From [Eubacterium] yurii (lineage in GTDB: Bacteria; Bacillota; Clostridia; Peptostreptococcales; Filifactoraceae): a DNA stretch of 64,000 bases. The stretch lies in the NCBI GenBank assembly GCA_900167215.1, contig FUZS01000009.1:1-64000 (forward strand). The letters run 5' to 3'. The notes under the pieces were generated by a model. That model did not search any database, was not told the origin of the DNA, and saw only the letters and a list, made by a program, of their open reading frames with translations. This document shows positions 36,989-46,441 of the stretch, one piece after another (the stretch's first letter is position 1; each line of letters begins with the position of its first letter). Position numbers and translations under genes: made by a program.

Positions 36989-38821
36989 ATGTGCGGAATA
37001 GTAGGTTATATAGGTTGGCAAAAAGCTCAAGATGTCGTGATGAACGGCCTTGAAAAGTTGGAATATAGGGGGTATGACTCTTCAGGTATAGCGACCATAT
37101 ATGATGGACAGTTGAAACTGTCAAAGTATAAGGGAAGATTATCTGTGTTGTCAAAGCATCTTGAAAAAGATCCACATCCGGGTCATGTGGGTATAGGTCA
37201 TACGAGATGGGCTACTCACGGTCAACCATCGGATGTCAATTCACATCCGCATATTAACGAATCAAACTCGGTAGCAGTAATACACAACGGAATCATAGAA
37301 AATTATAGAGCATTGAAAAAAGAACTGACTGATGAAGGATATGTATTTAAATCACAGACTGACACAGAAGTGGTAGTACACATGATAGATAAATATCTCA
37401 AGAAGACAGGCGATATACTTTCAGCGGTAAATATGGCAGTATCAAGACTTAGAGGTGCCTATGCGCTAGGTATAATATCTAAGGCTGAACCTGACAAGAT
37501 AATAGCTGTAAGAAAAGAGTCACCGCTTATAGTAGGTATAGGAGAGGGAGAAAATTTCTTTGCATCAGATATACCTGCCATATTGGAGTATACAAGGCAG
37601 ATATATTATGTTGACAATGATGAGACAGCTGTAATTACAAAGGATGACATAGTATTCTATGACAAGGATAAGAATGTAATAAATAAAGAGAAGTTTACTA
37701 TTACTTGGGATATGGATGCGGCAACAAAAGGAGGCTATCCTCATTTCATGCTTAAGGAGATAAATGAGCAGCCTAAGGCTGTCGCAGATACCATATTAAG
37801 AAGAATAGATGAAGATAATAATCTCATACTTGACGATATAAGAATAGATGACACACAGATACAAAATATAAATGACATATATATAGTTGCCTGCGGTACA
37901 GCCTACAATGCTGGACTTATAGGTAAGTATGTTATAGAAAATATTGCAAATATAAGAGTAAGGGTGGATATTGCCTCAGAATTCAGGTATAATAAGCAAT
38001 TTATAAATGAAAAGACTCTTGTGATATTGGTTAGTCAATCAGGAGAGACAGCAGATACTCTTGCAGCACAAAAACTTGCAAAGACTAAGGGTTGTAGGAT
38101 ACTATCAATTACAAATGTGGTAGGTTCTTCAGTTGCAAGAAACTCTGATGATGTATTTTACACTCTTGCAGGACCAGAGATAGCTGTAGCATCTACAAAG
38201 GCATATACAACAATGCTTGCAGCCTTTTACATGATAGGTGTGGAACTTGCAAAGCTTAAAAAAGAGATAAGTATTGAGGAGTACCACGAGATAGTGGAAA
38301 GACTGAAAAAACTTCCTCAAAAAGTAGAAGACACGCTAAAAATTGAAGATAAGTGCATTGAAATTGCAGAAAAAATTAAAAATTCAAAATCGGCTTTTTA
38401 TATAGGTAGAGGACTTGACGACAGTGTCGGCAAAGAGGGAGCGCTAAAACTCAAGGAAATTTCCTATATTTATACTGAATCTTTTGCAGCAGGAGAACTA
38501 AAGCACGGTACTATAGCCCTGATAGAAGAAAATACACCAGTAATTGCCGTTCTTACTCAAGATAAATTGTTGGAAAAGACAATGTCAAATATTCAGGAAG
38601 TCAAGGCAAGGGGTGCGTATACTATAATAATTACTGATAAAGACAGCAAGGATATGGCAAGTTATGCAGATGAAATCATAGTAGTTCCTAAGGTATACGA
38701 CTTGTTTTCATCAATACTTGCAGTAATTCCTGCACAGTTTATAGCTTATCACACATCTATAAAAAAGGGAAATGATGTGGACAAGCCTAGAAATCTTGCA
38801 AAATCCGTAACTGTTGAATAA
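36989..38821 (+). CDS. glmS: Glutamine-fructose-6-phosphate aminotransferase
   Basis: 610 residues. Processed N-terminal nucleophile Cys 2 starts the glutaminase domain (CGIVGYIG, then GHTRWATHG). Two SIS domains bind fructose-6-phosphate (SQSGETADT, AYTTM, and GRGLDDSVGKEGALKLKE). The C-terminus ends KPRNLAKSVTVE, as in the family. It makes glucosamine-6-phosphate, the first committed step to peptidoglycan amino sugars. Control is by the ribozyme upstream. AAGGAG lies before ATG. Confidence 0.98.
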   Translation: MCGIVGYIGWQKAQDVVMNGLEKLEYRGYDSSGIATIYDGQLKLSKYKGRLSVLSKHLEKDPHPGHVGIGHTRWATHGQPSDVNSHPHINESNSVAVIHNGIIENYRALKKELTDEGYVFKSQTDTEVVVHMIDKYLKKTGDILSAVNMAVSRLRGAYALGIISKAEPDKIIAVRKESPLIVGIGEGENFFASDIPAILEYTRQIYYVDNDETAVITKDDIVFYDKDKNVINKEKFTITWDMDAATKGGYPHFMLKEINEQPKAVADTILRRIDEDNNLILDDIRIDDTQIQNINDIYIVACGTAYNAGLIGKYVIENIANIRVRVDIASEFRYNKQFINEKTLVILVSQSGETADTLAAQKLAKTKGCRILSITNVVGSSVARNSDDVFYTLAGPEIAVASTKAYTTMLAAFYMIGVELAKLKKEISIEEYHEIVERLKKLPQKVEDTLKIEDKCIEIAEKIKNSKSAFYIGRGLDDSVGKEGALKLKEISYIYTESFAAGELKHGTIALIEENTPVIAVLTQDKLLEKTMSNIQEVKARGAYTIIITDKDSKDMASYADEIIVVPKVYDLFSSILAVIPAQFIAYHTSIKKGNDVDKPRNLAKSVTVE

Positions 38822-38933
38822 AATCAAAAATAAGGATATAATTAGACTTGCATGAATTTGTAAGTAGTAATTTTATTTATAAAAAATTCGATGTAGCTAT
38901 GAAAATTTAAGATTAAAAAGGAGATGTAAATTA

Positions 38934-40031
38934 ATGAAACTTGGAATAGTAGGACTGCCTAATGTTGGAAAAAGTACGTTGTTCAACGCAATTACAAAAG
39001 CCGGTGCTGAATCGGCAAACTATCCGTTTTGTACTATAGAACCCAATGTAGGAGTTGTAGCCGTACCCGATTTTAGAGTAGACAAGTTGTCGGAGATAAA
39101 TCACTCCAAAAAAACTGTTCATACTACTATCGAATTTGTCGATATAGCAGGACTTGTAAAAGGTGCAAGTAAGGGAGAAGGACTCGGCAATAAGTTTTTG
39201 TCTCATATAAGAGAGGTTGAAGCTATAATCCATGTTGTAAGAGCGTTTGAAGACAGCAATGTAGTCCATGTGGATGGAGAGATAGGACCTCTTAGAGATA
39301 TTGAAACTATTAATTTAGAACTTATTTTTTCTGATATGGAAGTATTACAAAGAAGACTTTCAAAGGCGCAAAAGGCTATGAAGGCCGATAAAAAAATGGC
39401 AGTGGAAGTAGAGCTGATTGAAAAAATACTTGCAGTATTAGAAGAAGGTAAATGTGCAAGAACCATTGATTTTACAGAAAAAGAATTGGAGATAGTAAAA
39501 GATTTCAATCTTCTTACAGACAAGCCTGTAATTTATGTTGCTAATGTAGCTGAGGACGAAGCGTCAAGCGACGGTGAGGGCAATGATTTTGTTAAACAAA
39601 TCAAAGACTTTGCACAAAGTGAAAATTCACAAGTAGTTGTTATAAGTGCAAAAATCGAAGAAGATTTGTCTCAACTTTCAGATGAAGAGAAAAAAGAGTT
39701 TTTGTCAGATATGGGTATGGAGTATTCAGGACTTGAAAAACTTGTAAAGGCAAGTTACTCACTTCTTGGACTTATAAGCTTCCTTACTACAGGAGAAGAT
39801 GAAACAAGAGCTTGGACTATAATCAATGGTACTAAGGCGCCGGTTGCTGCCGGTAAGATACATTCTGATATTCAAAGAGGATTTATCAGAGCGGAGACTA
39901 TTTCTTACGAAGAGTTGGTAGAAATAGGCGGCAATATGTCAGTAGCAAGAGATAAAGGTCTTATACGTTCAGAAGGAAAAGACTATGTAGTAAAAGACGG
40001 AGATGTAATCTTGTTTAGATTTAATGTATAA
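38934..40031 (+). CDS. ychF: Redox-linked Obg-like GTPase/ATPase YchF
   Basis: 365 residues. P-loop GLPNVGKST is at 7-15, switch II is DIAGLVKGASKGEGLGNKFL, and the altered G4 is YVANVAEDE, which gives the OLA1/YchF subgroup ATP preference. A coiled coil and a C-terminal TGS domain (ending DGDVILFRFNV) follow. It associates with ribosomes and affects stress responses. It is monocistronic: AAGGAG in front, a terminator behind. Confidence 0.96.
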   Translation: MKLGIVGLPNVGKSTLFNAITKAGAESANYPFCTIEPNVGVVAVPDFRVDKLSEINHSKKTVHTTIEFVDIAGLVKGASKGEGLGNKFLSHIREVEAIIHVVRAFEDSNVVHVDGEIGPLRDIETINLELIFSDMEVLQRRLSKAQKAMKADKKMAVEVELIEKILAVLEEGKCARTIDFTEKELEIVKDFNLLTDKPVIYVANVAEDEASSDGEGNDFVKQIKDFAQSENSQVVVISAKIEEDLSQLSDEEKKEFLSDMGMEYSGLEKLVKASYSLLGLISFLTTGEDETRAWTIINGTKAPVAAGKIHSDIQRGFIRAETISYEELVEIGGNMSVARDKGLIRSEGKDYVVKDGDVILFRFNV

Positions 40032-40177
40032 TAGATATTTGTATTAATTAAGATATATTTAATAAGAAAAATAAGATATATTTTTTTGAAACACTTATAA
40101 TTTATTGTATAGTATCTATGATTAGCTAAATCTGAGAGTAGAATTATTGGATTGAAATAAGAAAAAGTATATTAAAT

Positions 40178-40228
40178 AAAGTCGATAAGTCAATATCAGG
40201 TAATGGAATTGATTTATCGACTTTTTAT
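40178..40228 (+). terminator. Intrinsic terminator of ychF
   Basis: AAAGTCGATAA (40178-40188) pairs exactly with TTATCGACTTT (40214-40224) and a T run follows. Confidence 0.85.
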
Positions 40229-40258
40229 ATTCAAATTATACAAATATATTTTAATAAG

Positions 40259-40287
40259 TTGAAAATTAGACTGAAACCTTGTATAAT
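40259..40287 (+). promoter_or_regulatory. Promoter of the YitT-family gene
   Basis: TTGAAA and TATAAT are 17 bases apart, about 70 bases before the ATG. Confidence 0.65.
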
Positions 40288-40354
40288 TATTTGGGATTTA
40301 TTTTAATTAAAATAATAATTTTATAAACGAATTTTTGTTTTTCAAGGGTGCTTT

Positions 40355-41221
40355 ATGAACAAAGAAATATTTAATGCAAATAATTTAAAAAGATTTTTTA
40401 AAGTGACTTTAGGTTCTTTAATATTGGCACTTGGGCTACACTTTTTTATTGTTCCGACTAAATTAGTAACCGGAGGAGCGTCAGGATTTGCTTTACTCAT
40501 ATCTTTGCTTACCGGTATCCATATGTCTGCCATATATTTTGTTGTTAATCTATTACTTATAATCTTAGGAATAGCCACACTTGGTATGATATTTGGCGTA
40601 CTGACAATATATTCATCTATGGCGACATCATTTTTTTTGTATATCTTGGAACTGGTGTTTTACATGAATGCACCGATTATAGACGATTTATTGATAAGTT
40701 TACTTTTTGGTGTAATTATAGGCGCAATAGGTATGGTTCTTGTACTTAATAGTGGGGCTTCTACAGGTGGCACAGATATACTTGGCAAAATAATAGAGAA
40801 ATATACACATCTGTCTTTTGCAAACGGATTACTTCTTTGTGACGGATTTATTACAATTTGTGCATGGTTGATATTTGGACCTAAAATAGGTATGTACGGT
40901 ATAATTGAAGTGGTTTTAAACTCAGTACTTATAGATAAGATGATATCAGGTTTTAATATAAAGTACAATGTATCTATAGCTTCGGAAAAAATAGATGAAA
41001 TCAATAATTTCATACTTAATGAATTGGGAAGAGGTTCTACCATATATCATGCTCAAGGAGGATTTTCAGGTCAAGATAAGAAGATACTGACTTCAGTCTT
41101 AGACAAGAAACAATATATTCAGGTCAAAAACTTTGTGAAAAGCATAGACCATAGAGCCTTTTTTTACGTCTATACGGTATCTGAAATTGAAGGTGAGGGT
41201 TTTACTTTTGAACCAGACTAA
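40355..41221 (+). CDS. YitT-family membrane protein (DUF161 + DUF2179)
   Basis: 288 residues. Five or six membrane helices occupy residues 15-200, with the family motifs GGASGFALLISLLTGI and NSGASTGGTDILGKI. The cytosolic C-terminus is a DUF2179 ferredoxin-like module (GRGSTIYHAQGGFSGQDKK, then FYVYTVSEIEGEGF). Function is not settled; members are proposed to be transporters or regulators. It is a single gene with its own promoter. Confidence 0.88.
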   Translation: MNKEIFNANNLKRFFKVTLGSLILALGLHFFIVPTKLVTGGASGFALLISLLTGIHMSAIYFVVNLLLIILGIATLGMIFGVLTIYSSMATSFFLYILELVFYMNAPIIDDLLISLLFGVIIGAIGMVLVLNSGASTGGTDILGKIIEKYTHLSFANGLLLCDGFITICAWLIFGPKIGMYGIIEVVLNSVLIDKMISGFNIKYNVSIASEKIDEINNFILNELGRGSTIYHAQGGFSGQDKKILTSVLDKKQYIQVKNFVKSIDHRAFFYVYTVSEIEGEGFTFEPD

Positions 41222-41542
41222 TACAAGTATTGCAAAAATATTTAAATAGTGCTAAAATTCAGTATCTATAAATATTTTGAGATTTATATTGTAAATTTAT
41301 TTTTAAAATAATGAAGTAAATAGCCTAAAAATTTTGTTGATAATGAAATTTCTACGAGCAGTGCTATTAATAATCTACTTTATGATAGTCAAATTAATTT
41401 ATAATGCTTTGTAAGATTTTAAGAACTTATGAAAATCTCTGACTTTTCATAAAGTTAAACTGCTTTATATGGATTTATAAAGCCTTTGGACTTGTACAAA
41501 AGTGAAATAATATTTTGAAAATTTTATATTAAGGAGAACTAT
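41222..41542. other. aspS leader region with two hairpins
   Basis: TTATGAAAA/TTTTCATAA (41428-41455) and GCTTTATA/TATAAAGC (41462-41483) are two perfect small hairpins in the aspS upstream region. I looked for a T-box (TGGNACCGCG bulge) and did not find one. Nothing else was recognised. Confidence 0.4.
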
Positions 41543-43324
41543 ATGGATAGATTAAACGGACTAAAGAGAACTGCATATTGCGGAGAGCTTAGAATAGGCA
41601 ATGTGGGTGAAGATGTAGTGCTCATGGGATGGGTACAAAGGTCAAGAGATAAGGGAGCTTTGATATTTACAGATATAAGAGATAGGAGCGGTCTTTGTCA
41701 GATAGTATTTGATGAGAATACTAAGGAAGAAGTATTTAAAAAAGCAGAAACTTTGGGAAGTGAATATGTTATAGCTGTGGAAGGAACTGTAAGAGAAAGA
41801 AGTGCCAAAAACAGTGAGATGGAAACAGGAGATATAGAAGTTTTTGCAACTAATCTACTGATATTAAACGACTCTCAGACTCCGCCGATATATATCAAGG
41901 ATGACGATGAAGTTTCTGAAAATTTGAGATTAAAATACAGATATCTAGATCTTAGAAAACCTAAGATGCAAAGAAATTTCGTGCTTAGACAAAAGGTTAC
42001 AAATGCGGTAAGAAATTATTTGAGTGAAAGCGGATTTATAGAAATTGAGACACCTATACTTAATAAGCCTACACCTGAGGGTGCAAGAGACTATCTTGTA
42101 CCAAGCAGAGTAAATAACGGCAAGTTCTATGCACTTCCGCAATCACCGCAACTTTTCAAACAATTGCTTATGGTTTCAGGTTTTGACAGATATTTCCAAA
42201 TAGCAAGATGCTTTAGAGATGAGGACTTAAGAGCAGACAGACAGCCTGAGTTTACTCAAATAGACTGTGAGATGTCTTTTGTTGAGCCTGAGGACGTAAT
42301 GCAGATGGTTGAGAAAATGGTCCAAAAGATATTCAAAGAAACTTTGGATGTGGATGTAAAACTACCGCTAATGAGGATGACATATAAAGAGGCGATGGAA
42401 AGATTTGGTTCTGACAAACCGGATTTAAGATTTGGTTTTGAAATACAAAATTTGAGTGACGTAGTTAAATCTTGCGGATTTTCAGTTTTTGAAAATGCTG
42501 TAAACTCTCCCAAATCATCAGTAAGGGCCATAAATGTAAAAGGATATGAGGATAAGTTTTCAAGAAAGGCTATAACAAAGCTTGAAGACGTAGCCAAGAC
42601 TTACGGTGCAAAAGGTCTGGCATATATCAAATATACAAAAGAAGGTATTAACTCACCTATAGCAAAGTTCATCTCTGAAGAAAAGATGAATGAAATACTG
42701 CAAAAAATGGATGCAGCAGAGGGAGATCTTATATTGTTTGTAGCAGATAAGGACAAGATTGTCTTTGACGCATTGGGACATCTTAGAATAGAAGTTGCAA
42801 GACAACTTTGTCTAATAGACGACAATGAATACAGATTACTCTTTGTAACTGAGTTCCCTCAGTTTGAATATGATGAGGAAGAACAAAGATTTGTAGCAGT
42901 ACACCATCCGTTTACCATGCCTATGGATGAGGATATAGAGCTCCTTGATACTGATAGAGAAAAGGTGAGAGCAAAGGCTTACGATATAGTACTTAACGGA
43001 GTTGAGCTTGGTGGCGGAAGTATAAGAATACATGATTCCCAAGTTCAGGAAAAGATGTTTGAATGTTTAGGATTTTCAAAGGAAGATGCTTGGGAAAAAT
43101 TCGGCTTCCTGCTTGAGGCATTCAAATACGGAACGCCTCCTCATGGCGGTATAGCTCTTGGTCTTGACAGATTTGTCATGTTGCTTGCAAAGGAAGATTC
43201 AATAAGGGAAGTAATAGCATTTCCAAAAAATCAAAATGCTATATGTCCTCTTACATCAGCTCCCGGCATTGCTGACTACAAGGCGCTTGCAGAACTTGGT
43301 ATCAAAGTGGCGGAAATAGACTAA
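41543..43324 (+). CDS. aspS: Aspartyl-tRNA synthetase (bacterial type)
   Basis: 593 residues. The OB-fold anticodon domain (GWVQRSRDKGALIFTDIRDR) precedes class II motif 1 (FIEIETPILNKPTPEGARDY), motif 2 (FRDEDLRADRQPEFTQID) and motif 3 (GIALGLDRFVMLLA). A GAD insertion lies between motifs 2 and 3, the bacterial type. Whether it also charges tRNA-Asn is unclear, but asnS is present nearby, so asparaginylation can be direct. The stop overlaps the PPTase ATG by one base. Confidence 0.97.
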   Translation: MDRLNGLKRTAYCGELRIGNVGEDVVLMGWVQRSRDKGALIFTDIRDRSGLCQIVFDENTKEEVFKKAETLGSEYVIAVEGTVRERSAKNSEMETGDIEVFATNLLILNDSQTPPIYIKDDDEVSENLRLKYRYLDLRKPKMQRNFVLRQKVTNAVRNYLSESGFIEIETPILNKPTPEGARDYLVPSRVNNGKFYALPQSPQLFKQLLMVSGFDRYFQIARCFRDEDLRADRQPEFTQIDCEMSFVEPEDVMQMVEKMVQKIFKETLDVDVKLPLMRMTYKEAMERFGSDKPDLRFGFEIQNLSDVVKSCGFSVFENAVNSPKSSVRAINVKGYEDKFSRKAITKLEDVAKTYGAKGLAYIKYTKEGINSPIAKFISEEKMNEILQKMDAAEGDLILFVADKDKIVFDALGHLRIEVARQLCLIDDNEYRLLFVTEFPQFEYDEEEQRFVAVHHPFTMPMDEDIELLDTDREKVRAKAYDIVLNGVELGGGSIRIHDSQVQEKMFECLGFSKEDAWEKFGFLLEAFKYGTPPHGGIALGLDRFVMLLAKEDSIREVIAFPKNQNAICPLTSAPGIADYKALAELGIKVAEID

Positions 43325-43800
43325 TGAAGACTTGCAAAATATTTTTTGCAAAATTGAAAAAAAAATTAAATTCTCAAGATTTTATCAAATATATTCTCTA
43401 TAAGTATTATGGCTATGACTTTGAAAAAATTGATATACCAAGGACAAAAAACGGTAAACCCTATATCAAAGATTCAAAGTTAAGCTTTAACGTATCTCAT
43501 AGTGCAGATGCTATCATAGCCATAGTAGGATTAGGTTATGACAGTGTCGGTATAGATATGGAAATCATACAAAATAAGGATAGGGAAAAGATAATTGAAA
43601 GATTTTTTCAAAAAGAGGAGATAGATTTTATCAATTCTTCATATGATAAAAACTTGGAGTTTTACAAGATTTGGACAAAAAAAGAGGCATATATCAAGAA
43701 GAATGCACTAAATATGACATATATAAGTAAAATTAATATTCTAAAAGAAAAGATATATACATTTACTATAGAAGATATGCTTGTATCTATTTGTATATAA
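43324..43800 (+). CDS. Sfp/AcpS-superfamily 4'-phosphopantetheinyl transferase
   Basis: 158 residues, short for Sfp (about 220), lacking much of the N-terminal half. It has LSFNVSHSADAIIAIV, GIDMEI (magnesium-binding Asp/Glu) and WTKKEAYIK, the three family motifs. It would move phosphopantetheine from CoA to a carrier-protein Ser. No carrier protein, NRPS or PKS is in view, so its substrate may be the fatty-acid ACP or a distant pathway. It is translationally coupled to aspS. Confidence 0.8.
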   Translation: MKTCKIFFAKLKKKLNSQDFIKYILYKYYGYDFEKIDIPRTKNGKPYIKDSKLSFNVSHSADAIIAIVGLGYDSVGIDMEIIQNKDREKIIERFFQKEEIDFINSSYDKNLEFYKIWTKKEAYIKKNALNMTYISKINILKEKIYTFTIEDMLVSICI

Positions 43801-43878
43801 GACTATAATATGTAGTTTATCTTTACTTTTAAAATGATGTGGAAGTTAAAAAACTTAAGAAGATAAGAAGGGGTCAAT

Positions 43879-44103
43879 ATGGCTAAACTTACATTTGAAA
43901 TAGTGGAATCATTTGGAGAGCTCTCAACTGCAGCTAACGGATGGACAAAAGAGCTAAATCTTGTATCTTGGAACAAGAGAGAGCCCAAATATGACATCAG
44001 AACTTGGGATGAAGAGCATGAGTCAATGGGTAAGGGTATAACGCTTGATAAGGAAGAACTGATAATATTAAAGGGTATACTCAATAATATGGAACTTGAA
44101 TAG
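43879..44103 (+). CDS. YdbC/PC4-like ssDNA-binding protein
   Basis: 74 residues. The strand pattern (LTFEIVESFGELS, KELNLVSWN, PKYDIRTWD) and final helix (DKEELIILKGILNN) match YdbC, the bacterial PC4/whirly homologue that binds single-stranded DNA as a dimer. AGAAGG lies seven bases before ATG. It precedes the FliK-like gene by 30 bases. Confidence 0.88.
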   Translation: MAKLTFEIVESFGELSTAANGWTKELNLVSWNKREPKYDIRTWDEEHESMGKGITLDKEELIILKGILNNMELE

Positions 44104-44132
44104 AAAATATTTAATCGAAGCATAAGAAAGGG

Positions 44133-45725
44133 GTGAGTAAGTTAAGAATAGATACAGGCTCTATAGGCTATACATCTGATTTTTTGAGACAACAAAGCGG
44201 CAAAGAATTAGGAACATCAGCCAATAATGGCGAAAATATCAAAGGTCGTATAATTGATGTGAATCAAAGTACAGTCTTGATACAGACTGCTTCAGGTGCA
44301 CAAATCACGGCAACAAGCGTGATTCCTATGGAAAATTTTATAAATCGTGAGATGAATTTTGACCTTATACTTGGTGAAAATGGAGAGCTCATACTCTTAC
44401 CTCAGATAGATGATAAGAGTGAAAATAATCTCAAGCAAATTAAAATACAGGATATTCTTGTGAAATTAGGCAAGGATGTCAATAGCAGTAACAGGGAAAT
44501 CATAGAAAATATGATGAGCTCATCAATACCTATCAGTAAGGAAAATTTTGAAAATGTAAAAGAGTTGAAATTTGCACTTGAGATATTGAAGGGTGAAGAT
44601 TTTGCTGTGGAGCTTGAAGAAAATGAGCAATCTCAAGATTTGATGAGCGTATTAAAAGACATTCAAAATAAAAAAGATTTTGGCATTGCTAAAAAATCGG
44701 ACAGTCCGGTGTTGAGTAAGGATGTATCTCTTAAAGACTTGCTCCTGCTCAAAAACTTGGATGTTAAAATCAGTCCTGACAATATAAAGGCTCTTGAAAA
44801 TCTGATGAAAAATATCAGTGATAAAAAGATAGACATTGCAGATATGTCCAAGCTTATAGAAGATTTTCAAACTTTGGAAGATTTTAGTTTTGAAGGTACG
44901 ACTTTTGTAAGTAAAACAGATGCTTTGAATGAAAAAGCAGATTTGAAGAATATAGAGTTCTTACTTGAAAATGCTGAAAATCTCTCTATTGAAGATATGG
45001 AAGAGCTTAATAGTCAGTTTAAGGATGTTGTATTCGAGGAATTTGATGAAAATATAAATAATTTAGAGAGTAAGAAAAATATAAGTGAAGCTGCTATTAC
45101 AGCTAAGGATATAATATCTAAGGATGAAGTAATAAATACTCTTAGAAATATACAAAACAGAGCAGTAAAAACACTAAATGTCGAAAAAAATACTTCTAAA
45201 GAAAATTTGAAAATAGACTATAATCAGCTCAAGGAAGAAATTAAGACTCTGTCCAATATGACTCAAAATAAGGCTCAGTCACTTAACATAGCTGAAAAAC
45301 AGCTCATTTCAAAAATGGATATACTTGCAAATATGGCTGAAAAGTATAATTACAATATCATTCCTTTTAAGACAGAGCAGGATTATGAAAATATATTGCA
45401 GTATTACGTAAAAAAAGACAACAAATCACTGAAAAAACAAGATGATATCAATGTAGGGCTTTCACTGGATACTATAAATAACGGTAATGTTAAGGCAATG
45501 GTAAATTACAATACAAACAATAATTTGAAGTTGGAATTTTTTACTGAAGATAAAAAGGTAAAGTCTCTTTTTGAAAATAATATGTCATCGCTGACTTCAA
45601 TATTGAAAAAACTGGGATTTTCTGATGTAGATGTGAATGTTAAGGTGAAAACTACAAAAGAGACTTTGATGCAAGAAGCATTATACAACGACAGTTTAGC
45701 AAAATCGTTGGAGTTTTATGTATAG
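44133..45725 (+). CDS. Large acidic protein with FliK-like C-terminal domain
   Basis: 530 residues if GTG 44133 is the start; GAAAGG is only about four bases ahead, so the true start is uncertain. A small N-terminal domain (ENIKGRIIDVNQSTVLIQT) is followed by about 330 residues of acidic, Asn/Ser/Lys-rich helices. The C-terminal 75 residues (LSLDTINNGNVKAMVNYNTN, LKLEFFTEDKKVKSLFENN, LKKLGF) resemble the FliK/hook-length-control domain. No other flagellar gene is in the window. Many non-flagellar Firmicutes carry such orphan proteins. It is followed eight bases later by rluB. Confidence 0.6.
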   Translation: MSKLRIDTGSIGYTSDFLRQQSGKELGTSANNGENIKGRIIDVNQSTVLIQTASGAQITATSVIPMENFINREMNFDLILGENGELILLPQIDDKSENNLKQIKIQDILVKLGKDVNSSNREIIENMMSSSIPISKENFENVKELKFALEILKGEDFAVELEENEQSQDLMSVLKDIQNKKDFGIAKKSDSPVLSKDVSLKDLLLLKNLDVKISPDNIKALENLMKNISDKKIDIADMSKLIEDFQTLEDFSFEGTTFVSKTDALNEKADLKNIEFLLENAENLSIEDMEELNSQFKDVVFEEFDENINNLESKKNISEAAITAKDIISKDEVINTLRNIQNRAVKTLNVEKNTSKENLKIDYNQLKEEIKTLSNMTQNKAQSLNIAEKQLISKMDILANMAEKYNYNIIPFKTEQDYENILQYYVKKDNKSLKKQDDINVGLSLDTINNGNVKAMVNYNTNNNLKLEFFTEDKKVKSLFENNMSSLTSILKKLGFSDVDVNVKVKTTKETLMQEALYNDSLAKSLEFYV

Positions 45726-45733
45726 GAGATAAT

Positions 45734-46432
45734 ATGAGAATCAACAAATTTATAGCGACAAAGACTGCCTATTCCAGAAGAAAAGCAGATGAGCTGATAA
45801 AGGAAAAAAAAGTTAAAATAAATGGAAAAGTATTGGAAAATCTTGCCTATACAGTAAATGACGACGACGAGGTGGAGCTTGATGGAAGAATAATCTCAGA
45901 CATAAAGGTAAAAAAATACTATTATCTTTTCAACAAGCCCAAAAATGTAGTATCTACAGTTTCAGACGAGTTCGGCAGATATTGTATTACAGATTTTTTC
46001 CCTCCTGATATCAGTGTATTTCCAGTGGGAAGACTTGACTATGACAGTAGAGGTTTAATAATAGTTACAAATGACGGAGACTTGGCAAATAAGATTGCAC
46101 ATCCAAGTCACCATGTAAAAAAGACGTATATAGCCACTCTTGACGGCAGATTAAGTGAAGTTCAGATGAAAAAATTCAGCGAGGGAGTGGTAATAGACTC
46201 CAAAAAGACTTTACCCGCAGAAATAGAGCTGTTTGACTTTTCTGAGAACCAGTATAAAATATCCATATATGAAGGAAGAAACAGACAGATAAGAAAGATG
46301 ATAGAAGTCTTGGGAAGAAATGTAAGGGAACTTAAGAGAATTTCAATAGGAAAAATCAAACTTGGCAGGATAGTTGAAGGAAAATATAGAAAACTTACTG
46401 AAGAAGAGAAGAATTATTTATTTGATTTATAG
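45734..46432 (+). CDS. rluB: Pseudouridine synthase RluB/RsuA family
   Basis: 232 residues. An S4 RNA-binding domain (MRINKFIATKTAYSRRKADE, then INGKVL) precedes the synthase core with the catalytic Asp in GRLDYDSRGLIIVTNDGDLA and the C-terminal EGRNRQIRKM. RluB makes pseudouridine 2605 of 23S rRNA; RluE/RsuA paralogues cannot be excluded by eye. It overlaps no neighbour but sits eight bases after the FliK-like gene and nine before the dehydrogenase. Confidence 0.88.
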   Translation: MRINKFIATKTAYSRRKADELIKEKKVKINGKVLENLAYTVNDDDEVELDGRIISDIKVKKYYYLFNKPKNVVSTVSDEFGRYCITDFFPPDISVFPVGRLDYDSRGLIIVTNDGDLANKIAHPSHHVKKTYIATLDGRLSEVQMKKFSEGVVIDSKKTLPAEIELFDFSENQYKISIYEGRNRQIRKMIEVLGRNVRELKRISIGKIKLGRIVEGKYRKLTEEEKNYLFDL

Positions 46433-46441
46433 GAGGACGTC

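Noticed and set aside
41222-41542. T-box riboswitch before aspS
   Set aside because: No TGGNACCGCG-type bulge or specifier-loop layout could be found; only two small hairpins are there.
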